This document shows positions 1 to 64,000 of a stretch of 64,000 nucleotides of DNA, piece after piece. Source of the DNA: Diphasiastrum complanatum. Taxonomy: Eukaryota; Streptophyta; Lycopodiopsida; Lycopodiales; Lycopodiaceae. Within the stretch, counting starts at the first letter, position 1, and each line of letters opens with the position of its first letter. The translations under genes and the position numbers were made by a program. The stretch covers positions 22,400,881-22,464,880 of the forward strand of contig CM055110.1 in NCBI GenBank assembly GCA_029204225.1. The letters run 5' to 3'. The notes beneath the pieces were generated by a model. The model worked only from the letters and a program-made list of their open reading frames with translations. It searched no databases and was not told the origin of the DNA.

Positions 1-2
1 GG

Positions 3-232
3 TGGGGATGGGTAGGAGAATCTGATACTGAGCCTGAGCCAACTATCGTGGATACAAGAGAGCGAGGTCACAAGCTTATCTGGCAGGCGCTGGATTATAT
101 TCTGTGTGTGGAAGCAAATGCGTTCTTTCCTTCTTTTGATGAAGACAAAAGTGGACATCCGAATTTTGCAAGCTTGGTGATGGGTCATCGTGCGTATACT
201 TCAGCATATAGGAGGACTTATCGTCCCAACAG
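3..232 (+). CDS. O-fucosyltransferase-like gene, penultimate exon (5-prime end outside window)
   Basis: Open frame from the window edge to a good donor (CAG then GTACCT). It encodes the WG-rich linker and the LDYILCVEA, MGHRAY and TYRPN blocks. It ends in phase 2. Confidence 0.72.
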
Positions 233-1163
233 GTACCTCACTTTCATTGGTAAAATCTTTCAGGCCCTTTTGCTCTATAGTCAGTGGATTTAATGACTTT
301 GCTAAGTCTCATCATTGGAGTATCAACCAGAACATATGAATAATATATATTGCTGCATTTAAATTCAGCTAAAGGATCTTGGCTTGGTTTCTTTGAATTG
401 ATTCTATTGATGATCTTTGTTTTTTGCATCTAGGATAGGAAATTGTTTTTTTCATCTCATTCTATAAATGCTGGCTCATCGAAGCATCAACTCTAGCAAA
501 TTAAAGTGTTAGTATAGAGGACGTTCATGGCTGAAATTCTTTGTACTAAACTTCCACCTGTATAAATTGAATGAGTGATATCTTTGCATGTATGCTGATT
601 GTAATAGGTACCTTCACAAGAATTAAATTTCTTAGTTGTAATTTGTTATTTGTCCTTGCTGTTGTAAACCATCTCGACTTTACGTTGAAACTCAAAACTC
701 TGCTTGTTACAGAAGAAAAATTGCAAGTTTTCTTTTGAATGTGCGAGAACATCTATATGAGCCAGGCCGTGCTTGGATGGCTGCTGTTCGAAATATGCTA
801 GTGAAATCAATTGGAGAAGATGGCCTTATAGAGGCATCAAACAATACAAAGCCTAGATCCTTCCTTTCTCATCCTCTACCCGAATGCCTTTGCCAGCTTG
901 GAATAGAGAGGACACTGAACAAGAGTCTTTTACATATTCAAGGTCCAGACGGAAGAGTATTGTTTGGTGATGAGGAGATGTGTCCTGAATGGATAAAAGA
1001 TGAATTGTTGCAGAGTAACAATGATAAGTTGGATGAGGAAGCAGATTATACAGAAGTATCAGGCCCTTCATCAGTCGGGGAAGAGCCTCTTCAGAGTGCA
1101 GCAGAGAAATTGGAGGATACATTGTTTCCTGAAGGTGATGAAGATAACGATCCAAATGATTAG
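3..1163 (+). CDS. O-fucosyltransferase family protein, C-terminal part (gene cut by window edge)
   Basis: The frame is open from nt 3. The first visible exon ends at a CAG/GTACCT donor after nt 232; the next starts after a TTACAG acceptor at 713 and runs to TAG at 1161-1163. The junction is phase 2 and restores an arginine codon. The protein contains LDYILCVEANAFFP, then FASLVMGHRAY, TYRPNR, and later SFLSHPLPEC. These match the C-terminal half of plant O-fucosyltransferase-family proteins (GT106, formerly DUF246), which are Golgi type II glycosyltransferases. The MGHR and TYRPNR blocks are family hallmarks; the assignment is from memory of the family. The last 60 or so residues form an acidic tail rich in D and E. 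The catalytic N-terminal half and any signal anchor lie outside the window. The acceptor sugar polymer cannot be inferred. It converges on the TTC38-like gene. Confidence 0.75.
713..1163 (+). CDS. O-fucosyltransferase-like gene, last exon
   Basis: Starts after TTGTTACAG, completing an arginine codon split by the intron. It encodes RKIASFLLNVREHLYEPG, the LSHPLPEC block and an acidic tail, ending in TAG. The 480-bp intron before it (233-712) is AT-rich with no recognised element. Confidence 0.72.
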
Positions 1164-4100
1164 GATCGGATTTCTTGTCTACCAGATCATTGAATTGATT
1201 GGAACCTGCCACAGAGTGAAACTAAATGGCATATCATTCAGGTGGATATTATCAAGGTACAGAACTTGTTTTTTCTAGGGGTCAATGTTTCCTTGCCAAC
1301 TTTTTGCTGCTTATCAATGTTCACACAGAGGATCACAATAAGATTGAAACGTAGGCATGCAAAGTGATTCGGACCTCTATCAAACCAATCAAAAGCATAG
1401 CTGCCTTTGCAGCGTATAACCAAGAGAACCTTATTTTACAGTAAGAATCATCAATCATCACATGTCTATCACACATAGAGGCTGGGTAACAAGATAAACA
1501 AGAAAATTTTATTTATTGGTAGGCTGCAAAATGCCGATCCTTCCCAAGAAGCAGCCAGCGTAATGGAGTAGTCAATCTAGTGAAGTTAGGCTACTGTTGT
1601 CATAATTGATTTCTACTTGGCAATCCAAGAATGTCCATAAACAAATACCTGAGTGCTACATAATACACTTGTACATCAAGCCTGCTGCTCTATGCCTTCA
1701 ACTCTTCTTGGAAGGTTCTGTCCTTGTTTTTCTTAGTTCTTGTTCTTGAAGGAAGGTACCAAGGGTACGTATGGAGAAGCATTACAAACAAAAATCTCAA
1801 AATTTTGTCTTTTCCAGCTTGACAACTTCATTCTGAAGAAGTATTATTGGAACCCCCAAAACGAGGGGCTGTTTTTGCATCAGGATCAGGATGAAAATTT
1901 CAATCGCGGAATGGGCCAGGCTGAAATCCTGACTCAAGAGCAAATGTTATCCCCTGGCAGAGTTGTGGGCTTTAAAGAGCGACTTTAGGATTGCTCCTTT
2001 CTGGTGAGTAAATCAGCAGGGTTTTCGGATGTGAAAAACTGATCTACAGAGCATTAGGAGGAGGCTATTTTAAGCCGCACATTTTTGAGCTGATCCATGA
2101 GGTACAGCTAGCACTTTGTATCGAGTTCACAAATGCAATCTGTATGCGCATGGAACTCAAGCTTTTTTGAGAATGTAATGTTGAGTGCCACAGTTATTTT
2201 ACTTCGCTTCTCAACCGCAGAGTTTCTATACAGCCAAATCGATTCGCTCAAAATTCAAATTTTTACAACATTGAGTTGCATCTGTATCGCCTTAATGAGC
2301 TCATGTGGCAAGGAGGTCGATGCATATGTATTGTGCTGCCTCACACTCGATGCATTTTATTTTGTAAAGAACTTTCTAATAAATTAATCTGGAGAATCTT
2401 TGCAATATTATTGCACTTTCTATATGTAAAAGCCACATGATACAAATATGCACACTCATGTACACAAATAGATGAAATATATAAGTAGTGAACATGCCTT
2501 GCACATGATAGCAGCAAAGGGCCCGCAGGTTTTGGCCTGTCTGTGATGAATGGCTGCTTTTCTTTTTCAATAAAATTCATACATTTCTTTACGTAAATTT
2601 GGATTGCGGTTACAGTACGGACCTGACCTGCTTGACGTGCATTTTTAAGAGCATGTAGAGAACATGGACAAAAGTAGGCACCTCATGAAAGAGAGCCTCC
2701 ACTCTCGGCCAGACATTTACTTACACCCGAGGAGAAATCATGAATAAAGCTAGCTATAAAAATTGTAAAACAGAGCATGTTGCCTTCAAACAAGCTACAA
2801 ACCTTGTGTAATTGAGATAAGTGTTTCCTGAAACATTGCTTGGAGCATTTAAATTCCCATAAAAATAGTTCGACTCTTCATGCCTAAAGCAAACTTTTAC
2901 GGGTTTCATATAGCAATCAGAGAGCATTGAAGCAGATGCCATGAGGTGCCGTGGGCAGCTTTGAAGGTATGATAATGATGTTCTTGAACTTGCCATCAAC
3001 ATGCTATGCTCTCAATAGATTTTGTGGGAAACCAGCTATAACTGATCTTGATTGGCCCTTTTGCCTCTAGCCACGAGTCATTTCCATATGTTGCTACATA
3101 TGTTGGTTCGGTCCTCCCAGGCCTGTTAGAGATTTCTTCAACCTACTCATGGCTAGATCAATTAGTTTTGGGTCGAAGGTTCAACTTCATTGCATTTATT
3201 TGTACTTGTAGATAAATAGTTACTACCCCAAGGTGAGTGGCAAGTGCCACTGTTAACATTTTTCTTAAACCACTTGATCCTCAAATGCTAAAAATCATTG
3301 AGCTTATAAAATCTAATGCCTGAAAAGAGAGCCTATCATTGGATGCCTGTTGAGTTGAAGTTCTCTAGTTGCAAATTCTTTGTGCTTAAGATTCAATTAT
3401 TTTCAAGTAACATTTACCTTGACAAAGCCACCTTAAGAGCCTTATTAATGTTCAGATGTCCTCATGAGTCATGATTACGCATCATTTTTTGAAATCAGGC
3501 CTTTTTTAGCGCATGAATCTCAGGGTTCAATGTTCAAAGATCCATACCATACAATGGAGGATTTTGCCAATGCCCAGTATGACACGATCGATATACACAT
3601 TATTCTGCTTACATGTTTTACAATCAAAGAGTCAGACATCATATGGTCACATAGAGAAACCCTATGTTGTTGTTCTGAATGTGTGTATGCAAATGCAATG
3701 CCGATTACCCACACCCTAGAAATAGGTGTGCTTTAATGGGTGAGACCCCCCACACACTAGAAATAGGTGGATTTTAATAGGTGGGTTTCAATGGGTGAGA
3801 ATCCGGGGCCACACACGCCTATGACAACTTGTTTGAGGTGCCTACAACCCATCGTTGGGAGATGTCTGGTTAGAATGTGGAGTGGAAAACGAGGGGAGCT
3901 CGTTGCTCTCCAGTGACAATAACCGTGGTTTCAGGTTTCTGCCCGCTGCTTCAATGGAGACTAGCCAAAAAATTAAAAAAACACTAGAAATACCATTAGT
4001 TTGGTTTAGTTAGTTCATTGTTGGTAGTTCAGAAGACATTGTTGGTTGTAGTCTAATATATATAGGGACTGGCAAGAGCATGACCACAACAAGAATAGCA

Positions 4101-4539
4101 TAGGAGGAAACACTTCAATCTTGGCACAGCATACATGAGTAACAATGGAACATGAATATGACATATAGCATCTTGCTGGTATCTTGCTGGTTTTAAAGAA
4201 GTCAGTTTGATCTTAAAGCTAGCATTCTTAGCTTTAATATCCTTTGCTTTCAAGACGCTCTAGTAGTAGTCATGCAAGGATGTTGTACATTCAATGCTTT
4301 GTTTTTAATTCAAATGTTTGCACATGCAATGGGCTTGCTAATTTGATGGATTTTAAGTTACCAAGCTTAGTTCCAAATAAAAGAGTCTATTTACAATTCT
4401 TTCATTTGAATTTTATTTTTAGGGATGGTAAAAGAATGCTTAACATTTGGATAGAACTCCAAAATCATCATTCCTAGCTAAGCAACTAACTATTTTTCAT
4501 ATGATTTTATATTTTGTTGGTATTACATGACAACCGCAT
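1164..4539. other. Intergenic / 3-prime flank, nothing recognised
   Basis: AT-rich sequence downstream of the O-fucosyltransferase-like stop. It includes the 3-prime UTR, whose end I cannot place. Short open frames at 1740-1988, 2133-2387 and 3464-3736 show no recognisable domain and no exon-like borders. A small direct repeat lies at about 3712-3800. Confidence 0.5.
3712..3800. repeat. Short tandem repeat (about 50-bp unit, two copies)
   Basis: The motif TAGAAATAGGTG occurs twice about 43 bp apart, each followed by a TTTTAATRGGTG-like stretch and ATGGGTGAGA. Imperfect tandem duplication, non-coding. Confidence 0.55.
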
Positions 4540-6950
4540 GAGTCTTAAAGATAAGATTATATCAATCTTATCTTTTTGGATGGAAGATATCTTCAGCTCC
4601 TTAGTAAAGACATCATTTTCATAACAACTCTCCTCCTAGTAAGAATTATCATGCGATGAGGCATAACACCATTGTAGCTCTAAAATCTACAACCTGATTT
4701 CTAACTCAACCACCGACCACACATCTAACCACAATGTGATCATCTTCCATTGCAATATTAGCTCAATTTTGTCCAATCAAGACAAAGTTGACGGCTTGGG
4801 ATTTTCAAGATTTCTTTTCACCCATTGTGAACTTCAACACTACTATATCCTAAGCAGAGATAGAGTCATGGTTAGGAAAATAACTTGCCAAAATTGTGGA
4901 GGTGAACATTAGATACAATGTTGTCCCTTTGAATGTTCTCATATGAGCATATGGACATGTTGAGGCAAAATCTGGAGATAAAGACAAAATATATGGAACA
5001 ATGATGGAACAAGGCAACAAAAATTTGGGCCAAAGATTGTAGAAGTCCTATTTATGGCAAAGAAGTGGAGGCATTAAGGGTTTAAAAAAGAGTGATTTTA
5101 TATCATGGTCGATCAATCACATAGAAGTAACTTTCGAGGAAGCCCTTGGGAAACTAGGAGACTACTTGGTGAAGCCAAAATCGTAGAAACACCAATTTAG
5201 CTTATAAAGGTAAAACTTTTAATAGACTATACAAATGGAAATTTCAATAAAAAAAGAAAAAGAAGTCGTCGAAGACAAAAGGAGTTTTTGGTTAGCAAGA
5301 GGCCATTATAGTAAAAGACATCTATGAAACTTAAAGAGCCAATTTGGAGTAAGAAAGATGTAGTAGAGGAGTATAAATCTCTACCTCCTAGATCTACTAG
5401 CAAAAGTTAAGGTGTACATGACATCATTGCAATTCTTGCAAAAAGCACCCAAAACTTAACTAACTCGAAGCTTCGTTACAAACGAGTAACATCCATTCCA
5501 AGCAAGTCGTCTAGGAAAGCAAAATTTAAGGGAACATCTACAAATGAAATAAAGTGCTATTGAAAAAATAGTCATAGTCTAAGTTGATGTAGTTGTAAGA
5601 GGCCAAGGTGTTGAATGACACTGCCAACAAGGCTATGTGATTATAGATGACTTGGTGGTTCTAGGAGAATTAGTAGACATAGGCACTATAGTCAACGTAA
5701 TGGACTGCGATACCACAAGAATCTCGTCTTAGAATCACCATAAATAAAATGATGTTGAAGCTCGTTGATACCCTAGATTAAAAGATGAAGGAATGTTGGT
5801 GGACCTCCCAATAAATGCCTCCAAAAAGACAAAAAATGTGGAATTTCATGTCATATAAATGCAAATTGTACAAAAAGTTTATACTACCACTTGAGCAACC
5901 ATGGATTTGGAAGACCAATTGCCTAATCAATATATTTCTTGGATGCTCTATATTTGAAAGATGGAAAAAATCCATGAAGTCCCTCATAATGAAAGAACCC
6001 TTATAACAACCATAAATTTGAAAGAAATTTTTTTTTATTGGTATCAAATAAGGGAAACAAATAGAAATGACCTTGATGAAATGACACAAACAACTCAATC
6101 TTATGAGAAAAATTCGTCAATCAAAATGTGAAACTTTATGCCCAATTGGTTAGCACGTATCTCAAACTAGAATCATAACCAATAGAGATAAAATTGCAAA
6201 TACTAAACAAGCAACTAGAATGATCTATATTTATTTTCTAAAAAAAAAGAGCATTTGCATGGGATTATCAAGAAGTTAAAATAATTCCATACCATAAAGT
6301 TTAGCTAGAACTATAGAAAACCAACTAGACAGACAACATAGAAGGCTCAATCAACATATGGCAATGTAGGTGATATGTTGAAACTTTAAATAAAAAAGAG
6401 TGAATATCAAGTTTGATCTTCTTGATAGAAAATATCAATTGGTGCTCACCAATTTTTTCCAAAGTAAAGGAGAATATTTTGCAATGATGTGACAAATCTT
6501 TGAAGAAAACTAACATGAAAGAGTAGCTACTTTGTACTACACATTGACCAAGAATTTTACAACATCATGAATTATTTTGTAAATAGTATTCAAACTAGAA
6601 TAGCACCAAAACACAAATTGAAAATGACTTTTACTACTACGCTTTATGCATTTGCCTACCATATGATGTTTGGGGTTGTGTAATAATGCCTCGTATACCT
6701 ATCAAAGGTTTATGAATGAAGCCATTGGACATTTTGTGCCCATAACTATAAAATAGTAATGCAAGATATTTGTGTAGCAACAAATACTATGGAAGATCAC
6801 TTCCTAGAATTGAACATATATTTAGTTCCAATCATCACTTTGGAATGTGTCAACACAATACAAGTGCCTATTCCAAATCTTGCATGGAGGTTTACTATAC
6901 CATCACCATATAATCAACCACGCAAGAAAAAATCACAATTATGCCAAAGT
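4540..6950 (+). mobile_element. Heavily decayed Ty3/gypsy retrotransposon
   Basis: Three landmarks appear in order on the plus strand. Near 4887 there is a zinc-knuckle-like CQNCGGEH. Near 5640 there is an aspartic-protease-like VIIDDLVVLGELVDIGT. At about 6600-6760 there is reverse-transcriptase text: MTFTTTLYAFAYHMM, then after a frameshift LCNNASYTYQRFMNEAIGHF, matching the TTFTT...NAPATFQR region of gypsy RT. Stops and frameshifts interrupt all frames. No LTRs were found. It lies between the two convergent genes. Confidence 0.6.
5452..5507. repeat. Short fragment identical to the LTR at 53.8 kb
   Basis: Bases 5462-5506 match 53,789-53,833 without a mismatch over about 45 nt, starting AACTCGAAGCTTCGTTACAA; one step further out the match is partial. 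The same segment occurs with one difference at 56,587-56,631. It lies inside the decayed gypsy region. Confidence 0.7.
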
Positions 6951-7979
6951 TAAAACCTCCAATAAGCAACTTGTTTTTAGTTAGGTATCATATGTTCCTC
7001 AAAGAGTATTTAGAGTGTTTATTCTCTAACCTAACAATATCATTCTAACATATATATGCATCTTTTTCTTGCTTTGGATTATATCAGTGTGCCAAGCCCT
7101 GAGATAGGGACTTGAAGCTTATTGTGTGAATTTCCTTTAATTTATCTGATTATTGTCCTAACTTTATTAAAGCTGTCCTAATTTACGCGGACAAGTCTTT
7201 AAGCAAAATTTTGAGTGGTTTGGCTTTAACTACATACAAAACCCTAGACACCATTTGCTTCCAATTCTATTATTGCATTGAAAGAACATAAAAAAATTGA
7301 TTTTCAATAAAGCATGTATAGTACAAAGCGTGTCCAAGCAAACTTTGACATGAGAACTAGTTTGATTAAAATGCTCATAACAGCACTCAGTTTCCTTGTA
7401 TTACTCTCTAGTGCCTGCCTATTTTCACCCTCTTTGATGCCAGAACGGCACTAAAATGATTAAACCCACTGTAGCCAACTTAAAATTGATGCACCATCAT
7501 TATTCAGCAGCCTTGAACATAAACGTCCAATTGAATATTGGTATTTAGTAAAATATGAAGAGAAAGATTTCATACAATAAGCTTTCTCCTTTGTGTTGTT
7601 TCTACATTTGGTGTCATATCGATGAACTTCAGCATTTTACTTGCCAATCAGTAAGATAACACCAAAGATGAGAGAGCAGCTGAAAGGCTCTTAGCAAAGA
7701 TCAGTTCTCAATGAGAACAAACACCACTTAGGTGTGTCTTCACCTCAACTTAGTTCTCAGCTGCAAATGTTGCTATAAAAACAGTTCCAGTTTGATTCTG
7801 CTAAAAGATAAGGCATGAAATGCTCAAATCTTCCAAAACATAAACAAGTGGAGCAGTCATGTCAAAGCCATTAATCCTGCAGCTCAGATGATAAGAATGG
7901 GGTCACAGCAGTAAATCCTTGTTCCTAGGAGACAAGTAACTTATGGTACACCTGTAATTTCTGCAGGCTCAGTTAAACT
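6951..7979. other. 3-prime flank of TTC38-like gene, nothing recognised
   Basis: AT-rich, no credible open frame or repeat. It probably includes the 3-prime UTR and terminator of the minus-strand gene, whose ends cannot be placed. Confidence 0.4.
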
Positions 7980-7985
7980 TTTATT
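7980..7985 (-). terminator. Candidate polyadenylation signal AATAAA
   Basis: AATAAA on the minus strand 7 nt past the TTC38-like stop codon. It is close to the stop for a plant signal, so further downstream signals may be the ones used. Confidence 0.3.
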
Positions 7986-7992
7986 TGCTGTA

Positions 7993-59765
<51,773 letters not shown>

Positions 59766-62439
59766 ATCACCCTAAAATCTTTTCGGAAGCTCGCAATCAG
59801 ATCTCTCTGTTGGCAGAGCACATGGATCTGATACTCAAATATGCTCAAACCGTTACTACAATAGTAGTTCTGAACAATCGCTCTTGAGGGAAATTTTGGG
59901 CTACGCAAATAATATCCTTCCAGTGGTATGAGTCTTTTGCTCATCAAACTGATGTAGAAAAAGCTTTAAGCGTTCAGTCCATGATATTTTTGCCAAATAT
60001 CCTCCTGCTTCAACACTTAAACATAACTGGATCTTTGTTATAATGTTTTTTTTATTGATTTCGAGTGTTTCTTGCATGTTTTCTTCTTCTTTAAGCCTTT
60101 AAAGAGCAAAGATACGATGGATCGTTGAGCGACACCCGTGTATTTACTGCATCATCATCCATGTGTGTTTGTGAGGGCACATATACAAATGACGATATTA
60201 TTGCAAAAGAGGAATCGAACGACAGATCTTCTGCTTCCATCATCGAAATCGATGATGATGCACGCTTGTCCCAAAACGTTTAAGGCACTGCCATGCTTTT
60301 GGGCCCCACTCCAATCTCATCACACCATGTGGCACGGGCACCAAAAAAATTTTGGTGGGCCTCTGAATCCCCACAAACCTGGGCATACGCGACCCCCTGA
60401 TGCACGAGCCCACAAAATTTTTGGCGGGCACCCAATGCCCCATATCCATGTCCGTGTGCATGAGATTTAGAAGACAGTGCGTAATTTTCAATAATATCTA
60501 GCAGTTGGAAGAGGCGCAAGAAGATAAAGACGTGTCAATCACATAAACCTGGGCAGAGTTTATGAGCAGGTTTTTGTGAATACAAAATTAATTTTTTAAT
60601 TACAAAAAAATTGTGGCTGTGATTAAGTTGGGGACAAAATGGGCAGTGCCTCCAAGATGCAGGGGTCCCAAACCCTTCTGTTGGTTGAGTATAAAAATTG
60701 ATTAGTGTTGGTCGAGTATCAAAAAATTTCATACCAGTCGAGTCTAAGTATTGCAATTTTACCTCAAATTTAATACCGATTGGGTATCAATATGAGGAGG
60801 TATACGAGTTGTAGACTGGTATAAACCGGGTTAGGCGATATTAACCAAATCAAACTTTTTGTTTACACCTTTCTTGAAAATATATTAGCTTTTACATGTT
60901 ATGGAAGGAGTTGGGGGCAATGACATTTTGTTTGATAAGGAGTCATAGAAGTTGTCAAGCTTGTGATTCCTTAGTGCATCTACCTAGGCTCCTTCCATGA
61001 ATAGTTGGGCTTTTTTCAATGACCATTATGAAACAAAATCTGCATTTGAAAAACATAATCAACTTCTCAAAATTGAACATAATGGGTCATAGGAGTGCTG
61101 CCCATTCTCCTTCTTTAAGCAATCTAAAAAATGGAAATAAAAAGCCCCAATTATACATTACTTTTAAAGACAAGCTATTTCAAGGACTAGATACCATGGT
61201 CCCATTATATCTTTACAATGGGACTCCAAACAACCATTGTATGTGTGTCACAAAATCATGAAAAAAAGTTCTAGACATAAATTTTCAAGATTCCATCAAT
61301 GATTCCATATGTAAGAGCTATGTATATTAAAGATTCTATCCGTGAAGCTTATGTATTTCAAGATTTCATATGTGAGGGCTTTATATTTTGAGGGCTAAAA
61401 ATTATAGCCAATCATAATTGTAGAAAAAAAATAAGGTCCCATTATTATGCCCTAGGTAGTTGTGGTCCCCAAACTCAATCTAGACTATTATTTTATGTAG
61501 GATTTGAGTAGACACACATTATGGATGTGCTAAAAGACGATGTCCGTAGGAGAACTAGCTATATCCAACACATGAAAGTTTGAGGCAATAACATGTTTGT
61601 GATGTGCTTAGACGTTTTCTATTGCTGCATGCATGCTACATTGACGAATTCAACAAGTCTATGCCACACGTATGAGTTTGAGCAAAAATGTGCATACCTT
61701 CTATTTTCAAATCACTTTAAATCGCAATTCTTTTATTTTTAATTTCCAAACAATTGAATGCTTCTTTAACCTAGACTGCACACATATACAACCCCAATCA
61801 TGCCTTGGTGCTAGGCCTGACGTTTGTCATGATGTTTGAGATCATCTTGTTTTGCTTGTCTTTGAGAGCAAAGGGTATCACAATGCTTCGCTTAAACTTG
61901 ATCTGGCAAACCTATGCTACAATTTAGCATAGACTAATTTGTCTTTAGATCTTTGTTTTTGGGGCTTATTAGCAAAAAAACATTAGATTTGCCTAGAAAG
62001 ATAAATTATGATGACAATGTACTAAAAGATGAATTCTGTGAGTTGGAGCAGGAAAATGCTTTTTCTTTTTTCTCCTCTATATGAGTTGGAAGTGCTTTTA
62101 TTTTTTTCAATTTCCAAACGATTGAATGCTTTTAGGACTCTGACTACCTTTTTTTGCTTCACCAATCCATCATTGCTACAAAATGCCATAACACAAACAT
62201 CATAGGGAGAGAGTAAGAGAACACACGCACACAACAACAAAAGTAGCTTCTACAATTATACACTCTTCCATTAGCCAAATTGCGATAAGTACAAAGTTAC
62301 ATGATGAGGGTTTGAAAGCTTTTAAGAAGCTATCAACCATAAGCCTCAAGAAACCCCCAAGTGTAATGAAACAATCCCAAACAATTTCATGATAAACTTA
62401 TCATTACCTTTTCAAATACTCTCTCTTATGATATGCTTA
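59766..62439. other. 5-prime flank of the TTC38-like gene
   Basis: It must contain the promoter and 5-prime UTR, but I see no convincing TATA box or start site. The ORF at 60,138-60,470 is not credible as a gene. Inverted-repeat-like CCCACAAAATTTTTGGCGGG text lies near 60,340-60,440. Confidence 0.4.
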
Positions 62440-62740
62440 TTTCAAGTATATTTATCACGGACATAAAATACTCAAACTTTGTCTTACTAGGAGGCTTTGT
62501 CACAATATCTGCAAGATGCTCATCACTAGAGCACTATTCCTGCTCTACCTCTTTTGAATTGACATTTTTTGGAACAAATGTGTAGACATAGTCAATCACA
62601 CTAAACTTTTCCAACATCTCACCAACATATTTGGCCTAAGTAAGACCGCCAAACCTCAATACGAAGACTAAATTGTGATTCACCCAAGTTTTTCATTTCG
62701 AACTCACATGGCACACTTCGTCTTGTTTTATGAAGTAATT
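62440..62740 (-). pseudogene. Ty1/copia RT-RNase H remnant
   Basis: The minus strand reads FEMKNLGESQFSLRIEV (copia FxMKDLGELxYFLGIEV) and then, in another frame, DEHLADIVTKPPSKTKFEYF (copia DQLADIFTKPLSKxKFxxL). The catalytic middle is missing. Confidence 0.7.
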
Positions 62741-62894
62741 TATTACAACTTCCTCTTATGATACAATCAACTACGTAAACAACTAGCAATGTAATTTTAG
62801 CCTTGAATCAGTTTAATATTAATTGTATTTATAGTTGTGATTATTGTAATTGTTGATTTTTAGAGGTGAGGTACCAACATTCAAAAAAGGGATT

Positions 62895-64000
<1,106 letters not shown>

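Noticed and set aside
853-1212. 119-residue ORF antisense to the O-fucosyltransferase-like last exon
   Set aside because: Shadow of the real coding exon.
60138-60470. 110-residue ORF upstream of the TTC38-like gene
   Set aside because: His/Pro-rich, no domain, no exon borders, and overlaps repeated CAAAATTTTTGG sequence.

Overview
The window looks like nuclear DNA of a land plant. It carries pieces of two spliced plant-type genes set in a large mass of transposable elements: Ty3/gypsy including a chromodomain lineage, Ty1/copia, a LINE, and several hAT-type DNA transposons. There are also long (GA/CT)n and (TA)n tracts, and tRNA-Met primer sites of the form TGGTATCAGAGC. There are no operons, Shine-Dalgarno sites or CRISPR arrays. 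The species cannot be fixed from sequence alone; the very long, element-filled introns suggest a large plant genome.

Host genes: (1) On the plus strand, nt 3-1163 hold the last two exons of a plant O-fucosyltransferase-family protein (GT106-like), cut by the window edge. (2) On the minus strand, a tetratricopeptide protein of the TTC38 family can be followed from its start codon at 59,765 to its stop at 7,993. I resolved 14 exons with matching phases, giving a 484-residue product spread over 51.8 kb. Two introns hold most of that length: intron 6 (34.2 kb, 11,816-46,056) and intron 2 (11.8 kb, 47,076-58,919). Nearly all transposons in the window sit inside these two introns. The two genes converge.

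Intron 6, by increasing coordinate: a MITE-like element with an internal satellite (12.4-12.9 kb); GC-rich end fragments of a hAT-related family, here called family C (13.6-14.4); a LINE (14.8-16.0); a plus-strand gypsy (16.3-19.97); a minus-strand chromodomain gypsy inserted into it (19.97-23.1); a pair of inverted arms around a fragment recognisably derived from the cohesin gene SMC3 (23.3-25.4); a 10-kb hAT element (copy A, 24.5-34.5) with later LTR-element insertions; a second, diverged hAT lineage (family C, 34.55-39.93); a MITE with a perfect 8-bp target duplication (39.95-40.59); a short family C derivative (40.6-40.83); and another hAT copy (copy B, 40.87-44.48). The elements from 34.5 to 44.5 kb are separated from one another only by (TA)n tracts.

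The most unusual content is this hAT group. Two diverged lineages share one layout: a multi-exon DUF659/hAT transposase gene facing a short, highly charged ORF that I do not recognise, with short similar sequence downstream of that ORF. Every copy here is broken, so any function is inferred from layout. Intron 2 holds copia and gypsy remnants and a non-coding LTR element (53.5-56.9 kb) whose leader carries five copies of a short motif. Downstream and upstream flanks (1.2-8 kb and 60-64 kb) hold decayed retroelements and otherwise unrecognised AT-rich sequence.
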